Positions 1 through 8,279 of a DNA stretch of 64,000 nucleotides are shown one piece after another. Position 1 is the stretch's first letter. Every line of letters begins with the position of its first letter. This stretch comes from Patiria pectinifera. Lineage: Eukaryota; Echinodermata; Asteroidea; Valvatida; Asterinidae. Made by a program: the position numbers and the translations under genes. The notes under the pieces were generated by a model. It saw nothing but the letters and a program-made list of their open reading frames with translations, was not told the origin of the DNA and did no database searches. Where the stretch lies: the NCBI GenBank assembly GCA_029964075.1, contig CM057136.1, positions 9,114,001 to 9,178,000 of the forward strand, written 5' to 3'.

Positions 1-968
1 GGATGTCTGATTATCAAAACGAGTTATTAGATACCGAACCTAATAGCAACGTGCAAAAATTAACGTGTACCCTTAATCCTAAACAAAAATATGTTTTGCA
101 CTACGTCACGTTGCAGTTGTATCTTAAACTCGGCTTGAAACTTAAAAAGGTGCATCGAGTGCTGCAATTTAAACAAGCGCCTTGGATGGCATCTTACATC
201 GACAAAAACACGCAACTCCGAACAAAGGCGACCTCTGATTTTAAGAAAGACTTTTTTAAGCTCATGAATAACAGCGTGTTTGGTAAGACGATGGAAAACG
301 TCAGAAACTGGATTGACGGTTACCTACTCAGAGACAGTAACGATGACGATCGAGATAAATACCAAAAAAATATACAGAAACCGAGCTACAAAACGACGAC
401 GTCATTTTCAGAATGCAAATTGTCATTTGTCGAAAAGTACAAGACTAAAACCGTGTTAAACAAACCAATCTATTGCGGAGTGAGTATCTTGGATCTATCT
501 AAGACGCTGATGTACGATTTTTATTACAACCATTTGAAAGACAAGTACAAAGAGAAAATCAGGTTGATGTACACAGATACTGACAGTTTGGTACTCGTAT
601 ACAAAGATATGCAGCAAAACGGACAACAATACGACCTTTCAAATTATCCGACGGATCATCCTTTGTACGATCCAACCAATAAGAAAGTGATCGGTAAATT
701 TAAAGACGAGTTTGGAGGTAAAATAATCAAAGAAGTCGTTTGTATAAGACCTAAAATGTACTCGATTTTAACCGCTGACATCAACTTGAAAAAAGCCAAG
801 GGAGTCACAAAATCGGTCACCATGGCTCACATTAGATCGGAAAATCACATCCTTTACACCGTATCTCAAAATAAACTATCGTTGAGTCCGTTGGACACAA
901 AGAGGTACATTTTACCGGATGGAATACACACGCTCGCTTATGGTCACCGTAATCTAGATATTAATTAG
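1..968 (+). CDS. Protein-primed family-B DNA polymerase, C-terminal part (left viral copy)
   Basis: This is the 3' end of the viral replicative DNA polymerase; the rest lies left of the window. Counting from the first Met at base 3, polymerase motif B ([13 protein letters not shown]) is at residues 87-99 and motif C (YTDTDS, the metal-binding aspartates) at 190-195, as in the organellar/viral PolB family of Polintons and adintoviruses. Compared with the right copy, it has two in-frame deletions of 18 and 66 nt just after motif C and near residue 270. The stop codon overlaps the stop of the convergent integrase gene by 8 nt, an arrangement kept in both copies. The Met at base 3 is internal to the gene, not the true start. 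The polymerase identity is secure; activity is doubtful given the deletions. Confidence 0.9.
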   Translation, partial: MSDYQNELLDTEPNSNVQKLTCTLNPKQKYVLHYVTLQLYLKLGLKLKKVHRVLQFKQAPWMASYIDKNTQLRTKATSDFKKDFFKLMNNSVFGKTMENVRNWIDGYLLRDSNDDDRDKYQKNIQKPSYKTTTSFSECKLSFVEKYKTKTVLNKPIYCGVSILDLSKTLMYDFYYNHLKDKYKEKIRLMYTDTDSLVLVYKDMQQNGQQYDLSNYPTDHPLYDPTNKKVIGKFKDEFGGKIIKEVVCIRPKMYSILTADINLKKAKGVTKSVTMAHIRSENHILYTVSQNKLSLSPLDTKRYILPDGIHTLAYGHRNLDIN

Positions 969-1817
969 GCGGTAATTGCGTGTCCTCGGGTACGACTTGA
1001 AGCTCTTGTCTCACAAAACTCCTTTTTGGGCCGTCTTGCAGGTAATAAAGAGTAGGACCCGTCGTGACTTTTTTACCTTCAATCATTTTAAATTGACTCG
1101 TTCTTTTTTCCACGTTGAAGATGTCTACGCTGCAAATGGGATCCGTGGCTCTTCTAGCAGTACCACCCTCTTGCTCGCCCGGGTAATATAAATATCTAAC
1201 CATGGCGTCTTGCGGTAATTGTTGCTCTTTTGTTTTAACGGGGTTAGCCGGCGATTGCCGGACCTGTTTTAGTTTAACCGCCTCTGACGGCGCTTTAGCT
1301 ATTAATCTCGTCGTTTCATCGTTTATAGCTTTGATCACGCTGGGTAATCGGTCGACCCATTGCGTGTTTCTACTCTCGGGATTTAACATTTCTTGAGCGT
1401 ATTGATCACCAAACAGTCTCTCGGCTAGCCTTCGATTAAATCTTTCTACGATACCCTGCGATCGGTGGTTTCCGGGTTTGCCTACGATAATCTCGACGTT
1501 TTTTGAGGTCATCCATTTTTTAAAAGCGCCTTTAAATTCGGTACCGGCGTCTACTCTCAACGTTTTAGGGTAACTCAAAGGCGACCTCGCGTAAATCTTA
1601 ACGATAGCATCCTGGGTGGAATCTGCCGTTTTAGAAACCAAGGGTTCTGCTTCGTGGTATCGACTCGCAACATCGACAACCGTCAAAGCGTATTTATAAG
1701 TCTTGCGTTTTACTTTATCCCAGGGTAGGTATAGCACATCCATTTGGTGAAAGTCGTTTGGTGTTTCAAACTCTCGCGATGTACTCGTAGGCCTGGGTAC
1801 ATACGCAGGACCCGGTA
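961..1817 (-). pseudogene. Retroviral-type integrase, N-terminally truncated (left viral copy)
   Basis: This is the DDE integrase of the element, which would join viral DNA to the host chromosome. The core is visible: the first aspartate in FHQMDVLYLP, the second in RVDAGTEFKG, the glutamate in GIVERFNR, then a C-terminal SH3/chromo-like region ending at base 961. Compared with the right copy, the N-terminal domain and the divergent promoter are deleted (roughly 145 bp). Reading upstream from about 1,817 therefore runs into the antisense of the neighbouring 140-codon gene, which makes the open frame look longer (to 1968). The C-terminal half has an uninterrupted frame here, whereas the right copy is frameshifted there. 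The family is secure; the gene is not functional as it stands. Confidence 0.88.
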
Positions 1818-1822
1818 ATAAT

Positions 1823-2245
1823 ATGGCTAGCGTTGCTATGATGTTAGGAGGCGCGATCGTCAACGCCTTAGCTTTTACTGGTTCAAACTTTTTATTTTCA
1901 AATCTGAAACAGAGTGACGAGGAGCGTAAGAGACACGATTTAGCGATAGAACAACTCTCAGCCGCCAAAGATAAGTGGCAACGAGAACGAACGAAATATC
2001 TAGATTTTCTAAACGACCGTATCAGAAAACAAAATGCTTCTAAAGAAACATTTTCTAACGTAGACCGAGCGTTGCGTTACTACAACGAGGTGAGTGGACA
2101 ATCTACCGAACTACCCGTAGGACTGCAACGCGAACCCAAACTCGAAGATTTTTACGAGCCTAGCGACCAACAAATAGAAAAAGAACTGGCGTTTATCGCG
2201 GGAGGAACGCTATTGGTGGGCTTCTTGGCTTACAGATACCTTTAA
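1823..2245 (+). CDS. 140-aa viral membrane protein upstream of the capsid gene
   Basis: I cannot assign a function. The protein has a hydrophobic N-terminus (residues 5-25), a charged, probably coiled-coil middle (about 30-80), a Pro/Glu-rich stretch and a C-terminal transmembrane segment (about 118-140, AFIAGGTLLVGFLAYRYL). It sits 22 nt before the major capsid gene in both copies. From memory, a similar short protein with two hydrophobic ends precedes the capsid gene in related elements of other marine invertebrates, which suggests a virion membrane or assembly role; I could not check this. The start is the ATG at 1823. The region upstream of it has been deleted, so this copy probably lacks its promoter. 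Confidence 0.72.
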   Translation: MASVAMMLGGAIVNALAFTGSNFLFSNLKQSDEERKRHDLAIEQLSAAKDKWQRERTKYLDFLNDRIRKQNASKETFSNVDRALRYYNEVSGQSTELPVGLQREPKLEDFYEPSDQQIEKELAFIAGGTLLVGFLAYRYL

Positions 2246-2267
2246 ATTTAAAACTCGTATAAATAAA

Positions 2268-3536
2268 ATGAATGCGTATGGAAAAAAGCTCAATCCCAGC
2301 AGACTATTAAAAATACCCAGATCTATCAAGGGTGAGAGAAAAGAGGTGGTCATTACCCACAATCCCAGTAGTATATCGGCGGGGCAAACGCTGAGGGTCA
2401 AGTTTCCTCAATTGGGTGTAGACGACGTGATCGTACCCGGCACTTGTAAACTAGCTTTCAATTTAGAACTCGAAGGTGGAAGCGACAACAATAGAACCAT
2501 TTTTGGTAATTTAGCCAGAAATTTAGTCAGCGAAATCAGCGTCAGGCTTCAAGGTCACGAAATTGTGAGTTATCGTCACGCCGACGTGTATCACAACTTT
2601 AAAGACAATTGGATCAACAGCTCGACGACTCGAAACATGGCGTACTCGGGCATAGAAAAAGAAAACGTGTCTAAACTAAGAACTGGGGCTGAAGATGCTA
2701 ACGCGGGCGCCAACAACGGTAAGGATCAAGCTATCGCGGATGCCTATGGTAACAGATATTGTATTCCCCTAGACATTGACATACTGACTTCGCATCACCC
2801 TTTTTACCCCAGCGGTTTAAAACAACCTCTGACGTACGAGATAAAGTTTAACGATCACGATAAAGTAGTCAACAGTTCAGATACGGCGGCGATGTATTCT
2901 ATCTCAGACTTGTCTCTCGAATACGAAGTGGTGACCAACAGAGACCTAGCTATCACCATCAGGAATAAACACAAGGGGTTAATGCAATATCTGTTTGATA
3001 AAATCCACTCGCTAGAAGTTAGATCCGTCAACAAATCGGACACGCTTTGGAACGTCAGCGTTAATCAACCCATCAGGAGTCTCAAGGGTATTTTGTTTTT
3101 GTTTAAAGATCCCGCTGTCAAAAATCCGCAGCGATTTTACAATCCAAAAATAACCAAAACATCGGTGACAGTAGAAGGTAAACCCAATCAACTCTACAGT
3201 CAAGGCATGTTTCAGTATCAACACTGGAATGAAATCAACAAGTTCTTTGGAGACAGCGATACCGAAAGCGGGCGCGGAGTAGCTAAAGACTTAAATTTGA
3301 CGGGTTTTGACCTCGGAGACTACCTAAAAGACAAGTACGGTCTGTGGCTCGATTTTAGAAGTAACGACGACAATTCCGCTCACGGATCCGGTAGGAAACT
3401 CGGAGACGGAGGAGGCATCAACATTCAATTTAACAGAGAAGCCGAAAGTCAAGGTGACCTCACGATGTACGTATTTTTAGTCATGGATGCTCAATTGAAC
3501 TTGGAAGACGGAAATTTTAAATCTCTGTTAAGTTAA
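2268..3536 (+). CDS. Major capsid protein (hexon-like, double jelly-roll type)
   Basis: This is the likely capsomer-forming protein, 422 residues, with a full open frame. The N-terminus is basic (LNPSRLLKIPRSIKG). It is followed by a signature I associate with Polinton/adintovirus-like capsid proteins of marine invertebrates: VVITHNPSSI, then VKFPQLGVDDVIVPGT, then alternating short beta-rich segments. The right copy differs at about four residues. The gene starts 22 nt after the 140-aa gene behind an A/T-rich leader (TATAAATAAAATG), and its stop is one base before the ATPase start, so the three genes form a tight block. The fold is inferred from family resemblance; a structure prediction would settle it. 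Confidence 0.72.
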   Translation: MNAYGKKLNPSRLLKIPRSIKGERKEVVITHNPSSISAGQTLRVKFPQLGVDDVIVPGTCKLAFNLELEGGSDNNRTIFGNLARNLVSEISVRLQGHEIVSYRHADVYHNFKDNWINSSTTRNMAYSGIEKENVSKLRTGAEDANAGANNGKDQAIADAYGNRYCIPLDIDILTSHHPFYPSGLKQPLTYEIKFNDHDKVVNSSDTAAMYSISDLSLEYEVVTNRDLAITIRNKHKGLMQYLFDKIHSLEVRSVNKSDTLWNVSVNQPIRSLKGILFLFKDPAVKNPQRFYNPKITKTSVTVEGKPNQLYSQGMFQYQHWNEINKFFGDSDTESGRGVAKDLNLTGFDLGDYLKDKYGLWLDFRSNDDNSAHGSGRKLGDGGGINIQFNREAESQGDLTMYVFLVMDAQLNLEDGNFKSLLS

Positions 3537-3537
3537 A

Positions 3538-4143
3538 ATGACACAACCGCATTGCGCTTTAATCGTTGGCAAAACAAATTCGGGCAAAACCAAATGGATT
3601 TTGGATCTTTTAGAGTCAGACTATAAAAACACATTTGAGGCGATAGTCATCATTTGCCCTACCATATTTAAAAACAAAACGTACATCGAAAGAAAGTGGA
3701 TTCAAGCAGATCCCGAGGTATACCTCTGCGATCCGGAATTGTACAAGATGACGCTCAACGAAGCGATCGATTTTTACAGGAAAATATTCGAAGGTGTTGC
3801 CACGTTGTTTATCGTGGACGATTGCTCTTCGGATCAAGAGATTAAATATCGTAAAAAGACGTGCGCGCTAAGCAAGATGACATTTAGCGGAAGACACGTA
3901 AATCACAGCTGTTGGTTACTGACCCAAAAGTACAACAGCGTTTTAAAAGATTATAGAGAAAACACGGCTTGGTTGGCATTATTTTACTGCAAAGATAAAA
4001 CATCGTTTGATCAAGCGTTAGACGAAAACGACGTCGTACCCATTGAACAACGAGATTATATAAAACGACGTTTGAGAGATGTGAAATATAGTAAATTGGT
4101 CGTATACACCGAACCTCCAGTTAGTTACGAGCTACTTGAGTAG
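3538..4143 (+). CDS. A32-like genome-packaging ATPase
   Basis: This 201-residue P-loop ATPase should drive DNA into the capsid. Walker A is GKTNSGKT (residues 11-18) near the N-terminus. Walker B is TLFIVDDCS (about residues 90-98), with two acidic residues after a hydrophobic strand. A polar motif follows near LLTQKYN (about 128-134), where sensor residues lie in FtsK/HerA-type viral ATPases. The ATG follows the capsid stop by one base. The frame is complete here, while the right copy has lost the Walker B region. The short length is normal for Polinton/adintovirus packaging ATPases. The 22-bp repeat array begins at its stop codon. Confidence 0.87.
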   Translation: MTQPHCALIVGKTNSGKTKWILDLLESDYKNTFEAIVIICPTIFKNKTYIERKWIQADPEVYLCDPELYKMTLNEAIDFYRKIFEGVATLFIVDDCSSDQEIKYRKKTCALSKMTFSGRHVNHSCWLLTQKYNSVLKDYRENTAWLALFYCKDKTSFDQALDENDVVPIEQRDYIKRRLRDVKYSKLVVYTEPPVSYELLE

Positions 4144-4250
4144 CTAGTTGAGTAACAATTAATAGCTAGGTGAGTAACAATTAATAGCTAGGTGAGTAAC
4201 AATTAATAGCTAGGTGAGTAACAATTAATAGCTAGTTGAGTAGCAACCTA
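4136..4250 (+). repeat. 22-bp tandem repeat array after the ATPase gene (left)
   Basis: About four to five copies of a 22-bp unit (TAACAATTAATAGCTAGGTGAG) start at the ATPase stop codon, where the coding sequence GAGTAGCTAGTTGAGTAAC already resembles the unit. The units are nearly identical. The same array lies at the mirrored position in the right copy, so it belongs to the virus and predates the duplication. Confidence 0.9.
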
Positions 4251-4322
4251 TTTAACAAGCTACACATGTATTACAATTTGTTAATCAACAAACGTCAACA
4301 AAATACATTTTGTTGTAAGTAA

Positions 4323-4475
4323 ATGATAGCAATATTCGAGTATTTGCAGTTTTTGGCTATTATCATCATATCGCTTAATCTATCGTTTTACACCTACGAA
4401 TACCTTTGCTTTTGTAACAAAGTTGCAACAGCTACAACAAAATTAAATTCCTTTCTAATTAAATGGAGGACCTAA
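4323..4475 (+). CDS. Candidate 50-aa small membrane protein (left)
   Basis: This short open frame encodes an N-terminal hydrophobic segment (residues 7-24, rich in Ile/Leu) followed by a cysteine-containing tail. It overlaps the start of the next gene (4463) by 13 nt in another frame. The right copy keeps the frame at 16179-16331 with two substitutions. Because the copies are so similar, conservation is weak evidence. It fills an otherwise empty gap between the repeat array and the next gene. It may be a small viral membrane protein or a chance frame. Confidence 0.4.
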   Translation: MIAIFEYLQFLAIIIISLNLSFYTYEYLCFCNKVATATTKLNSFLIKWRT

Positions 4476-5041
4476 AACTGACTTTAACGAACGAACAAGA
4501 TCACAACGCAGAACATAAAGATCGTTTGTGCGGTGTCGTAGCAGCCGGAAACTCTAGAAAGTACTTGGGAAAGGAATACACCGTTAAACATATCGAAGCT
4601 CTTGACAGTAAAGAACTCGACAAGCTGTATCATCTGTACGAAACTAAATTTGGAAATGAAATTGTTCAAACCGTTGGTAAATACACTTTAAGTCTATTTT
4701 CGAGAGTGTTAGCTGTTGTTACACCCGTACAAGTTTTAGGATATAACGTCACTATAGATTCTGAAGAAGAACTCACCAACGACTTGAGTTCTGATCCTGT
4801 TATAAGCGCGAGTATGGCTGGTATGTTGAGCGACGTTTGTTACAAGTACGGAACTTTTATATCACCCCTAGTTGCTACGATTATCACAACAAAACATTTG
4901 AAATTTAATAAACCTAATATAATAAATGGAAGATCAGAAAGCAGCGACAGCAACGCCTGCAGCTCAACCAGCAGAGACAGAGACACCCCCACCGATAAAA
5001 ACAACGACATCACCGACGGTAACGAGAGTGACCAAGACTAA
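4463..5041 (+). CDS. 192-aa viral protein with hydrophobic core, unknown function (left)
   Basis: I recognise no enzymatic domain. The N-terminal half is charged and helical (CGVVAAGNSRKYLGKEYT near residue 30). Residues 75-95 and 125-150 are hydrophobic, and the tail from about 155 is Ser/Asn/Asp-rich. That tail is read across the start of the next gene: bases 4926-5041 are coding in two frames. The same overlap is present in the right copy. From memory, a protein of similar length and beginning (MEDLKLTLT) occurs next to the ATPase in related marine invertebrate elements. It is probably virion-associated, but that is inference. Confidence 0.7.
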   Translation: MEDLKLTLTNEQDHNAEHKDRLCGVVAAGNSRKYLGKEYTVKHIEALDSKELDKLYHLYETKFGNEIVQTVGKYTLSLFSRVLAVVTPVQVLGYNVTIDSEEELTNDLSSDPVISASMAGMLSDVCYKYGTFISPLVATIITTKHLKFNKPNIINGRSESSDSNACSSTSRDRDTPTDKNNDITDGNESDQD

Positions 5042-5297
5042 AAATCCTAAACGAATTCAGCAGGGTAAAGCTTTAGCCGAGCACAATAGACAGATGAAAT
5101 TAAAATTAGCAAAAATGGACGTAACATCGGACGAAGCTACGAGACTACAACTCTTGGGCTATGTGGGGGGCTATAGCGTCTATAATAGGGGGCTGCTAGT
5201 ACTAAAAAGTAAGGCAACTGCGCCGGTAATACAGCCAGTGCCGGTAGTCACGCAACCCACTACACCCAGCGCCCCCAAAACGCTAGACATGGAATAA
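4926..5297 (+). CDS. Thr/Pro-rich single-pass membrane protein, damaged (left)
   Basis: The N-terminus is low-complexity (Ala/Thr/Pro), then comes a basic stretch (KTKNPKRIQQGKALAEH) and, in the right copy, a transmembrane helix followed by a Pro-rich tail. In this left copy a small deletion around 5,146 shifts the frame across the transmembrane segment, and a second change near 5,195 restores it, so the hydrophobic helix is replaced by unrelated residues. The start overlaps the previous gene out of frame. The ATG follows an A/T-rich run. Function unknown; the left protein would probably not insert in a membrane. Confidence 0.65.
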   Translation: MEDQKAATATPAAQPAETETPPPIKTTTSPTVTRVTKTKNPKRIQQGKALAEHNRQMKLKLAKMDVTSDEATRLQLLGYVGGYSVYNRGLLVLKSKATAPVIQPVPVVTQPTTPSAPKTLDME

Positions 5298-5330
5298 ACC
5301 AGCAATTTAAAAATTGTTATTTTAAAAACG

Positions 5331-5573
5331 ATGAGTAACTTTGACACCAACGGAATAGCAAATACGATTTATCACGGAGCCGTCATATCGGGTCTTTCGA
5401 TGGGATACGCCATGGTAGGAGCTAAACTACTCAAAATGAAAGCGCCGGATTTAAACAAACTAAGCGTAGAAGATATGGGTAAATTGACGGGCATTATAAG
5501 TGGAGCTCTGGCCACGCAAAATTGGTTGGTGACCCAGGGTATACTACCGGGCAGTATAATGGAAACGGCATAA
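5331..5573 (+). CDS. 80-aa small hydrophobic viral protein (left)
   Basis: A short protein with a hydrophobic glycine-rich segment (about residues 14-33, HGAVISGLSMGYAMVG) and a second weakly hydrophobic segment (about 50-65). The ATG follows the motif TTATTTTAAAAACG, close to the proposed viral promoter motif. The right copy (15069-15311) differs at about three residues. From memory, small proteins with the same PDLNKL-like centre occur in related elements. The role is unknown; a minor virion membrane or cement protein is possible. Confidence 0.66.
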   Translation: MSNFDTNGIANTIYHGAVISGLSMGYAMVGAKLLKMKAPDLNKLSVEDMGKLTGIISGALATQNWLVTQGILPGSIMETA

Positions 5574-5595
5574 TTTAAATAGGTTTATTAAATAA

Positions 5596-6726
5596 ATGGC
5601 TGAGGGAGGATTTGACTTTGACCCCGTTGATGATTACGATTACGATGACGATGAGTTTTACGATACTTATAACATATACAATAAACCAATATCTCCGCGA
5701 CACGAAAAATTTATTCTCAACACAGAAGGTTTATTTTATGACACTGGCAAAGGCTTACTAAGGTTAACGGATCAAAGAAAACCAGACAGATTCTTGACTC
5801 TGAGGACTATAGAGTTAAATGTAAGAAAGATGGGTTTAAACGGTAGAGATTTTATTAGAAAGGAATTAGGCTTTACGCATTACGAACGTAAGACACTCTG
5901 TGACGATCAAAGTCAACAACTGCAATCGATACAACCCGAGAGTATCCCCATGACAGAACTACCCAGAGTCACCGATGAGGTTATCGAGATTATAGACGAT
6001 TTAGAACAAGACACCGGCGCTCAAACAGAAGGATTGAATTACAGAGAACTCCAGGGTTTAGACAAAACTCTTCAGACGTTAAGAGGTAACCTAGAACTTA
6101 ATTTAGCGCGTCTCACAGAACTGGACCGAGAGATTGCGGCCACGAGACAAGAACTCGACGAATCTCACAGCGAAGAGGGTCGACGAGAGTTAAACGATAA
6201 ATTGAGCGACTTGAACGTTGAAAGATCCGCCAGATTAGAAGCCGCAAAAGCCAACGAACGAGGGCTCAAAAGTCAGATCGCTAGAATCAAAGAAACGATT
6301 ATTAAAATATTAGGCGACGACACGACTCTGGCGGAAAAGATCAGAACTCTGTTTAGAGAACAAGGTGTGACCGTAGTGAGTATTTTAGCCGCTTTTAGTT
6401 TAGCCATCAGCACGATAGTGAGTAGCATCGTCGCTAGCGTGAGAGGTGCGGGTGCCCCACCCGCGCCAACACCTGCACCAACACCAACACCAACACCAAA
6501 AGGTGGTATCAAAGAGTGGATTTCAAAACAACTCGCTAATTTTGCATCTGCTCTTCAAAAACTGGGAGTGAGCGCATTGGGTGCTCTGCCGGGTATCATA
6601 GGCAGCGTACTCAGTTGGATATTTAACGCGCTGAGTAAGTCCGTATCGTGGTTGGCCGAACACGTGTGGGCTTTGTTTTTGGGTGTGGGAGCCTTGGTGT
6701 TTGCGTACCTGCAAAAACGATGGTAG
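5596..6726 (+). CDS. Coiled-coil membrane protein with Pro-Thr linker, internally deleted (left)
   Basis: An acidic N-terminus (Asp/Tyr-rich) is followed by a globular part (residues 30-100), a long coiled coil (about 155-245), a first hydrophobic helix (about 258-280), a Pro/Thr/Ala linker (about 286-302), amphipathic helices and a C-terminal hydrophobic segment ending in a basic YLQKRW. This copy has 376 residues. The right copy has 417 because 123 nt are missing here between short GATGA-type repeats near 5,650. The layout suggests a membrane-active virion protein, and similar proteins occur in related invertebrate elements from memory. The start is the ATG in TTAAATAAATGGC. Confidence 0.72.
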   Translation: MAEGGFDFDPVDDYDYDDDEFYDTYNIYNKPISPRHEKFILNTEGLFYDTGKGLLRLTDQRKPDRFLTLRTIELNVRKMGLNGRDFIRKELGFTHYERKTLCDDQSQQLQSIQPESIPMTELPRVTDEVIEIIDDLEQDTGAQTEGLNYRELQGLDKTLQTLRGNLELNLARLTELDREIAATRQELDESHSEEGRRELNDKLSDLNVERSARLEAAKANERGLKSQIARIKETIIKILGDDTTLAEKIRTLFREQGVTVVSILAAFSLAISTIVSSIVASVRGAGAPPAPTPAPTPTPTPKGGIKEWISKQLANFASALQKLGVSALGALPGIIGSVLSWIFNALSKSVSWLAEHVWALFLGVGALVFAYLQKRW

Positions 6727-6749
6727 TAATAGTTGTAATCAAGTTTAAA

Positions 6750-6800
6750 CAAAAAAATAAAAGCCTTACCAGCACAAAGTTGGTAAGGCTTATTTTTTTG
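6750..6800. terminator. Bidirectional hairpin between convergent genes (left)
   Basis: An 11-bp perfect stem (AAGCCTTACCA / TGGTAAGGCTT) is flanked by an A-run on the left and a T-run on the right, exactly between the stops of two convergent genes. The same hairpin with a different loop occurs at 13720-13769. It looks like a transcription end or RNA 3'-end signal serving both strands. Function is inferred from position and symmetry. Confidence 0.6.
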
Positions 6801-6822
6801 TGTTGTGAGATTAGAGTGTGAC

Positions 6823-8238
6823 TTATCGCGTTGCCTCGTAAGCCAAAATACCCATACCAACGATAGCCAACATTCCTACCGTCAACGATAATTTTTCGTC
6901 TTGGTGAGTTTGTAGTTTCGTGGGTTCTTGGGTTAAAACTGTAGGAGTTGGTGCTGGTGTTGGTGCTGGTGTTGGTGAGGGTGTAGGTGCAGGTGTTGGT
7001 GATACAACATTGTTCGTCATAGGCTCTGGGGGTGTTGGTGGCGCGACGTCATCGGTGTCATCAAAAGAGTCGTCCGGTTGAGGTTGTGAGTTTAAATCTA
7101 ACACCAAACCAGTGTTCATACTCTGGGTAGCGATTTGAAGATTGTTGTTATAGCCGTCGTGCGTTCCAACCCTCAAGTTCATATCCGATGGAATTAAATA
7201 CAACCCCGGTTTCACGACAAAATTTAAAGGCGTTCTGGCATACTGCAAAGTGTCTTGAAATTGATCGATACTCGTTTCCATGTCGTCTGCTGCATTGATG
7301 ATATCTTCAACGATGACGTTAAATTGTCTCTGAGCGTCTAATCCGGTGCCCGGTGATAATACGCTCGTTTTTGTTTGAGCCTGCGCACCGAGTAAAGCGT
7401 ACACGTAAGATCTAATCGATTCGTTGATCTTTATGATTCCCGCGGAGGTAAACGAACTCGTGTTGGGTATAAAATCTAACCAAGCCTTTTGTACCGATTC
7501 ATTTTGTTCGATGTAAATAACCGTCCAAGGAACGTAAAGGCTTCCACTCTTTTTAGGACTGTCTAGACCGTGGTAGCCGCCGTAAAGAACGTTGGGTTTG
7601 TTGGGTAATGCTTTATCGTATTCACCAACCGCCACAAACTTGCCTTTATTAAAGATATATGAGGTACCTAAACCGTTAGAGTTTGTGTCTCTCGTCTGTT
7701 TAAAAGACTTGTTTTGATCTATGCCAAACAACAAACAGGTATCGGTAAATGCTCTGTGATTATAACTGTTGTCTAGAGCGTTAAATGCGTCATCTCCCGG
7801 TAAAGGAGCGGCAATGTCGTACAGGATCTTTCTAACCGTAAAATATAAATGAAAGTTAAAGATGGCCCAAACGTAACGGTTGCTCGCGTTTAAAAGATCA
7901 AATCCAACACCGCAGCCCGTAGTAGCGCAGTAAATTGCAAAATTTAACTGATTTTGATAAAACGACATGGGGTGTGATTTCCAACGAACTACATCCTCGT
8001 CCGTCTCAACGTGAGGCAATTTATAGTCCGAGGTTAAGTCGGGAAACATGGTTAAAAACCCGTTGGTATTATTAACTATGACCTCCAGTTCACTGGGTTT
8101 AGTGCTGTTTAAAAACTTTGCTTGGGGTGCAGCTTGATGTTTTAGCTCGTTTGCCTTGGCTACATTTTGATTTACTTGTCTCGTTACCTGATCGGCTATC
8201 GATTGTATCTGCTTTTTTAACGACTTAAAATCACTCAT
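6823..8238 (-). CDS. 471-aa virion-type protein with Pro-Thr stalk and C-terminal anchor (left)
   Basis: Function unknown. A helical N-terminus (1-50) is followed by a large well-folded-looking domain (about 60-365) with aromatic-rich segments such as RWKSHPMSFYQNQLN and YVYALLGAQAQT. Then come an acidic/Pro linker (about 380-440, repeats of PTPAPT) and a C-terminal transmembrane helix (about 450-468). From memory, proteins with the same central segments are present in related marine invertebrate elements. A surface or minor capsid protein anchored in an inner membrane would fit. It is transcribed divergently from the penton-like gene across a 41-bp A/T-rich gap. The right copy is 12281-13696. 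Confidence 0.74.
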   Translation of the reverse strand: MSDFKSLKKQIQSIADQVTRQVNQNVAKANELKHQAAPQAKFLNSTKPSELEVIVNNTNGFLTMFPDLTSDYKLPHVETDEDVVRWKSHPMSFYQNQLNFAIYCATTGCGVGFDLLNASNRYVWAIFNFHLYFTVRKILYDIAAPLPGDDAFNALDNSYNHRAFTDTCLLFGIDQNKSFKQTRDTNSNGLGTSYIFNKGKFVAVGEYDKALPNKPNVLYGGYHGLDSPKKSGSLYVPWTVIYIEQNESVQKAWLDFIPNTSSFTSAGIIKINESIRSYVYALLGAQAQTKTSVLSPGTGLDAQRQFNVIVEDIINAADDMETSIDQFQDTLQYARTPLNFVVKPGLYLIPSDMNLRVGTHDGYNNNLQIATQSMNTGLVLDLNSQPQPDDSFDDTDDVAPPTPPEPMTNNVVSPTPAPTPSPTPAPTPAPTPTVLTQEPTKLQTHQDEKLSLTVGMLAIVGMGILAYEATR

Positions 8239-8279
8239 TATTTTAGTTTCAGTTTTAATATAAAACGACTTTAAAATAA
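8239..8279. promoter_or_regulatory. Divergent viral promoter region (left)
   Basis: This 41-bp A/T-rich gap separates two divergent starts. It contains TTTTAATATAAAA, the reverse form of the motif TTTTATATTAAAA seen before several other genes of the element. No room exists for other elements, so both genes must be driven from here. Confidence 0.5.

Noticed and set aside
961-1968. A 335-codon integrase as a complete gene
   Set aside because: Its first 50 codons are the antisense of the 140-aa gene, joined by a deletion; only the part below about 1,817 is integrase.
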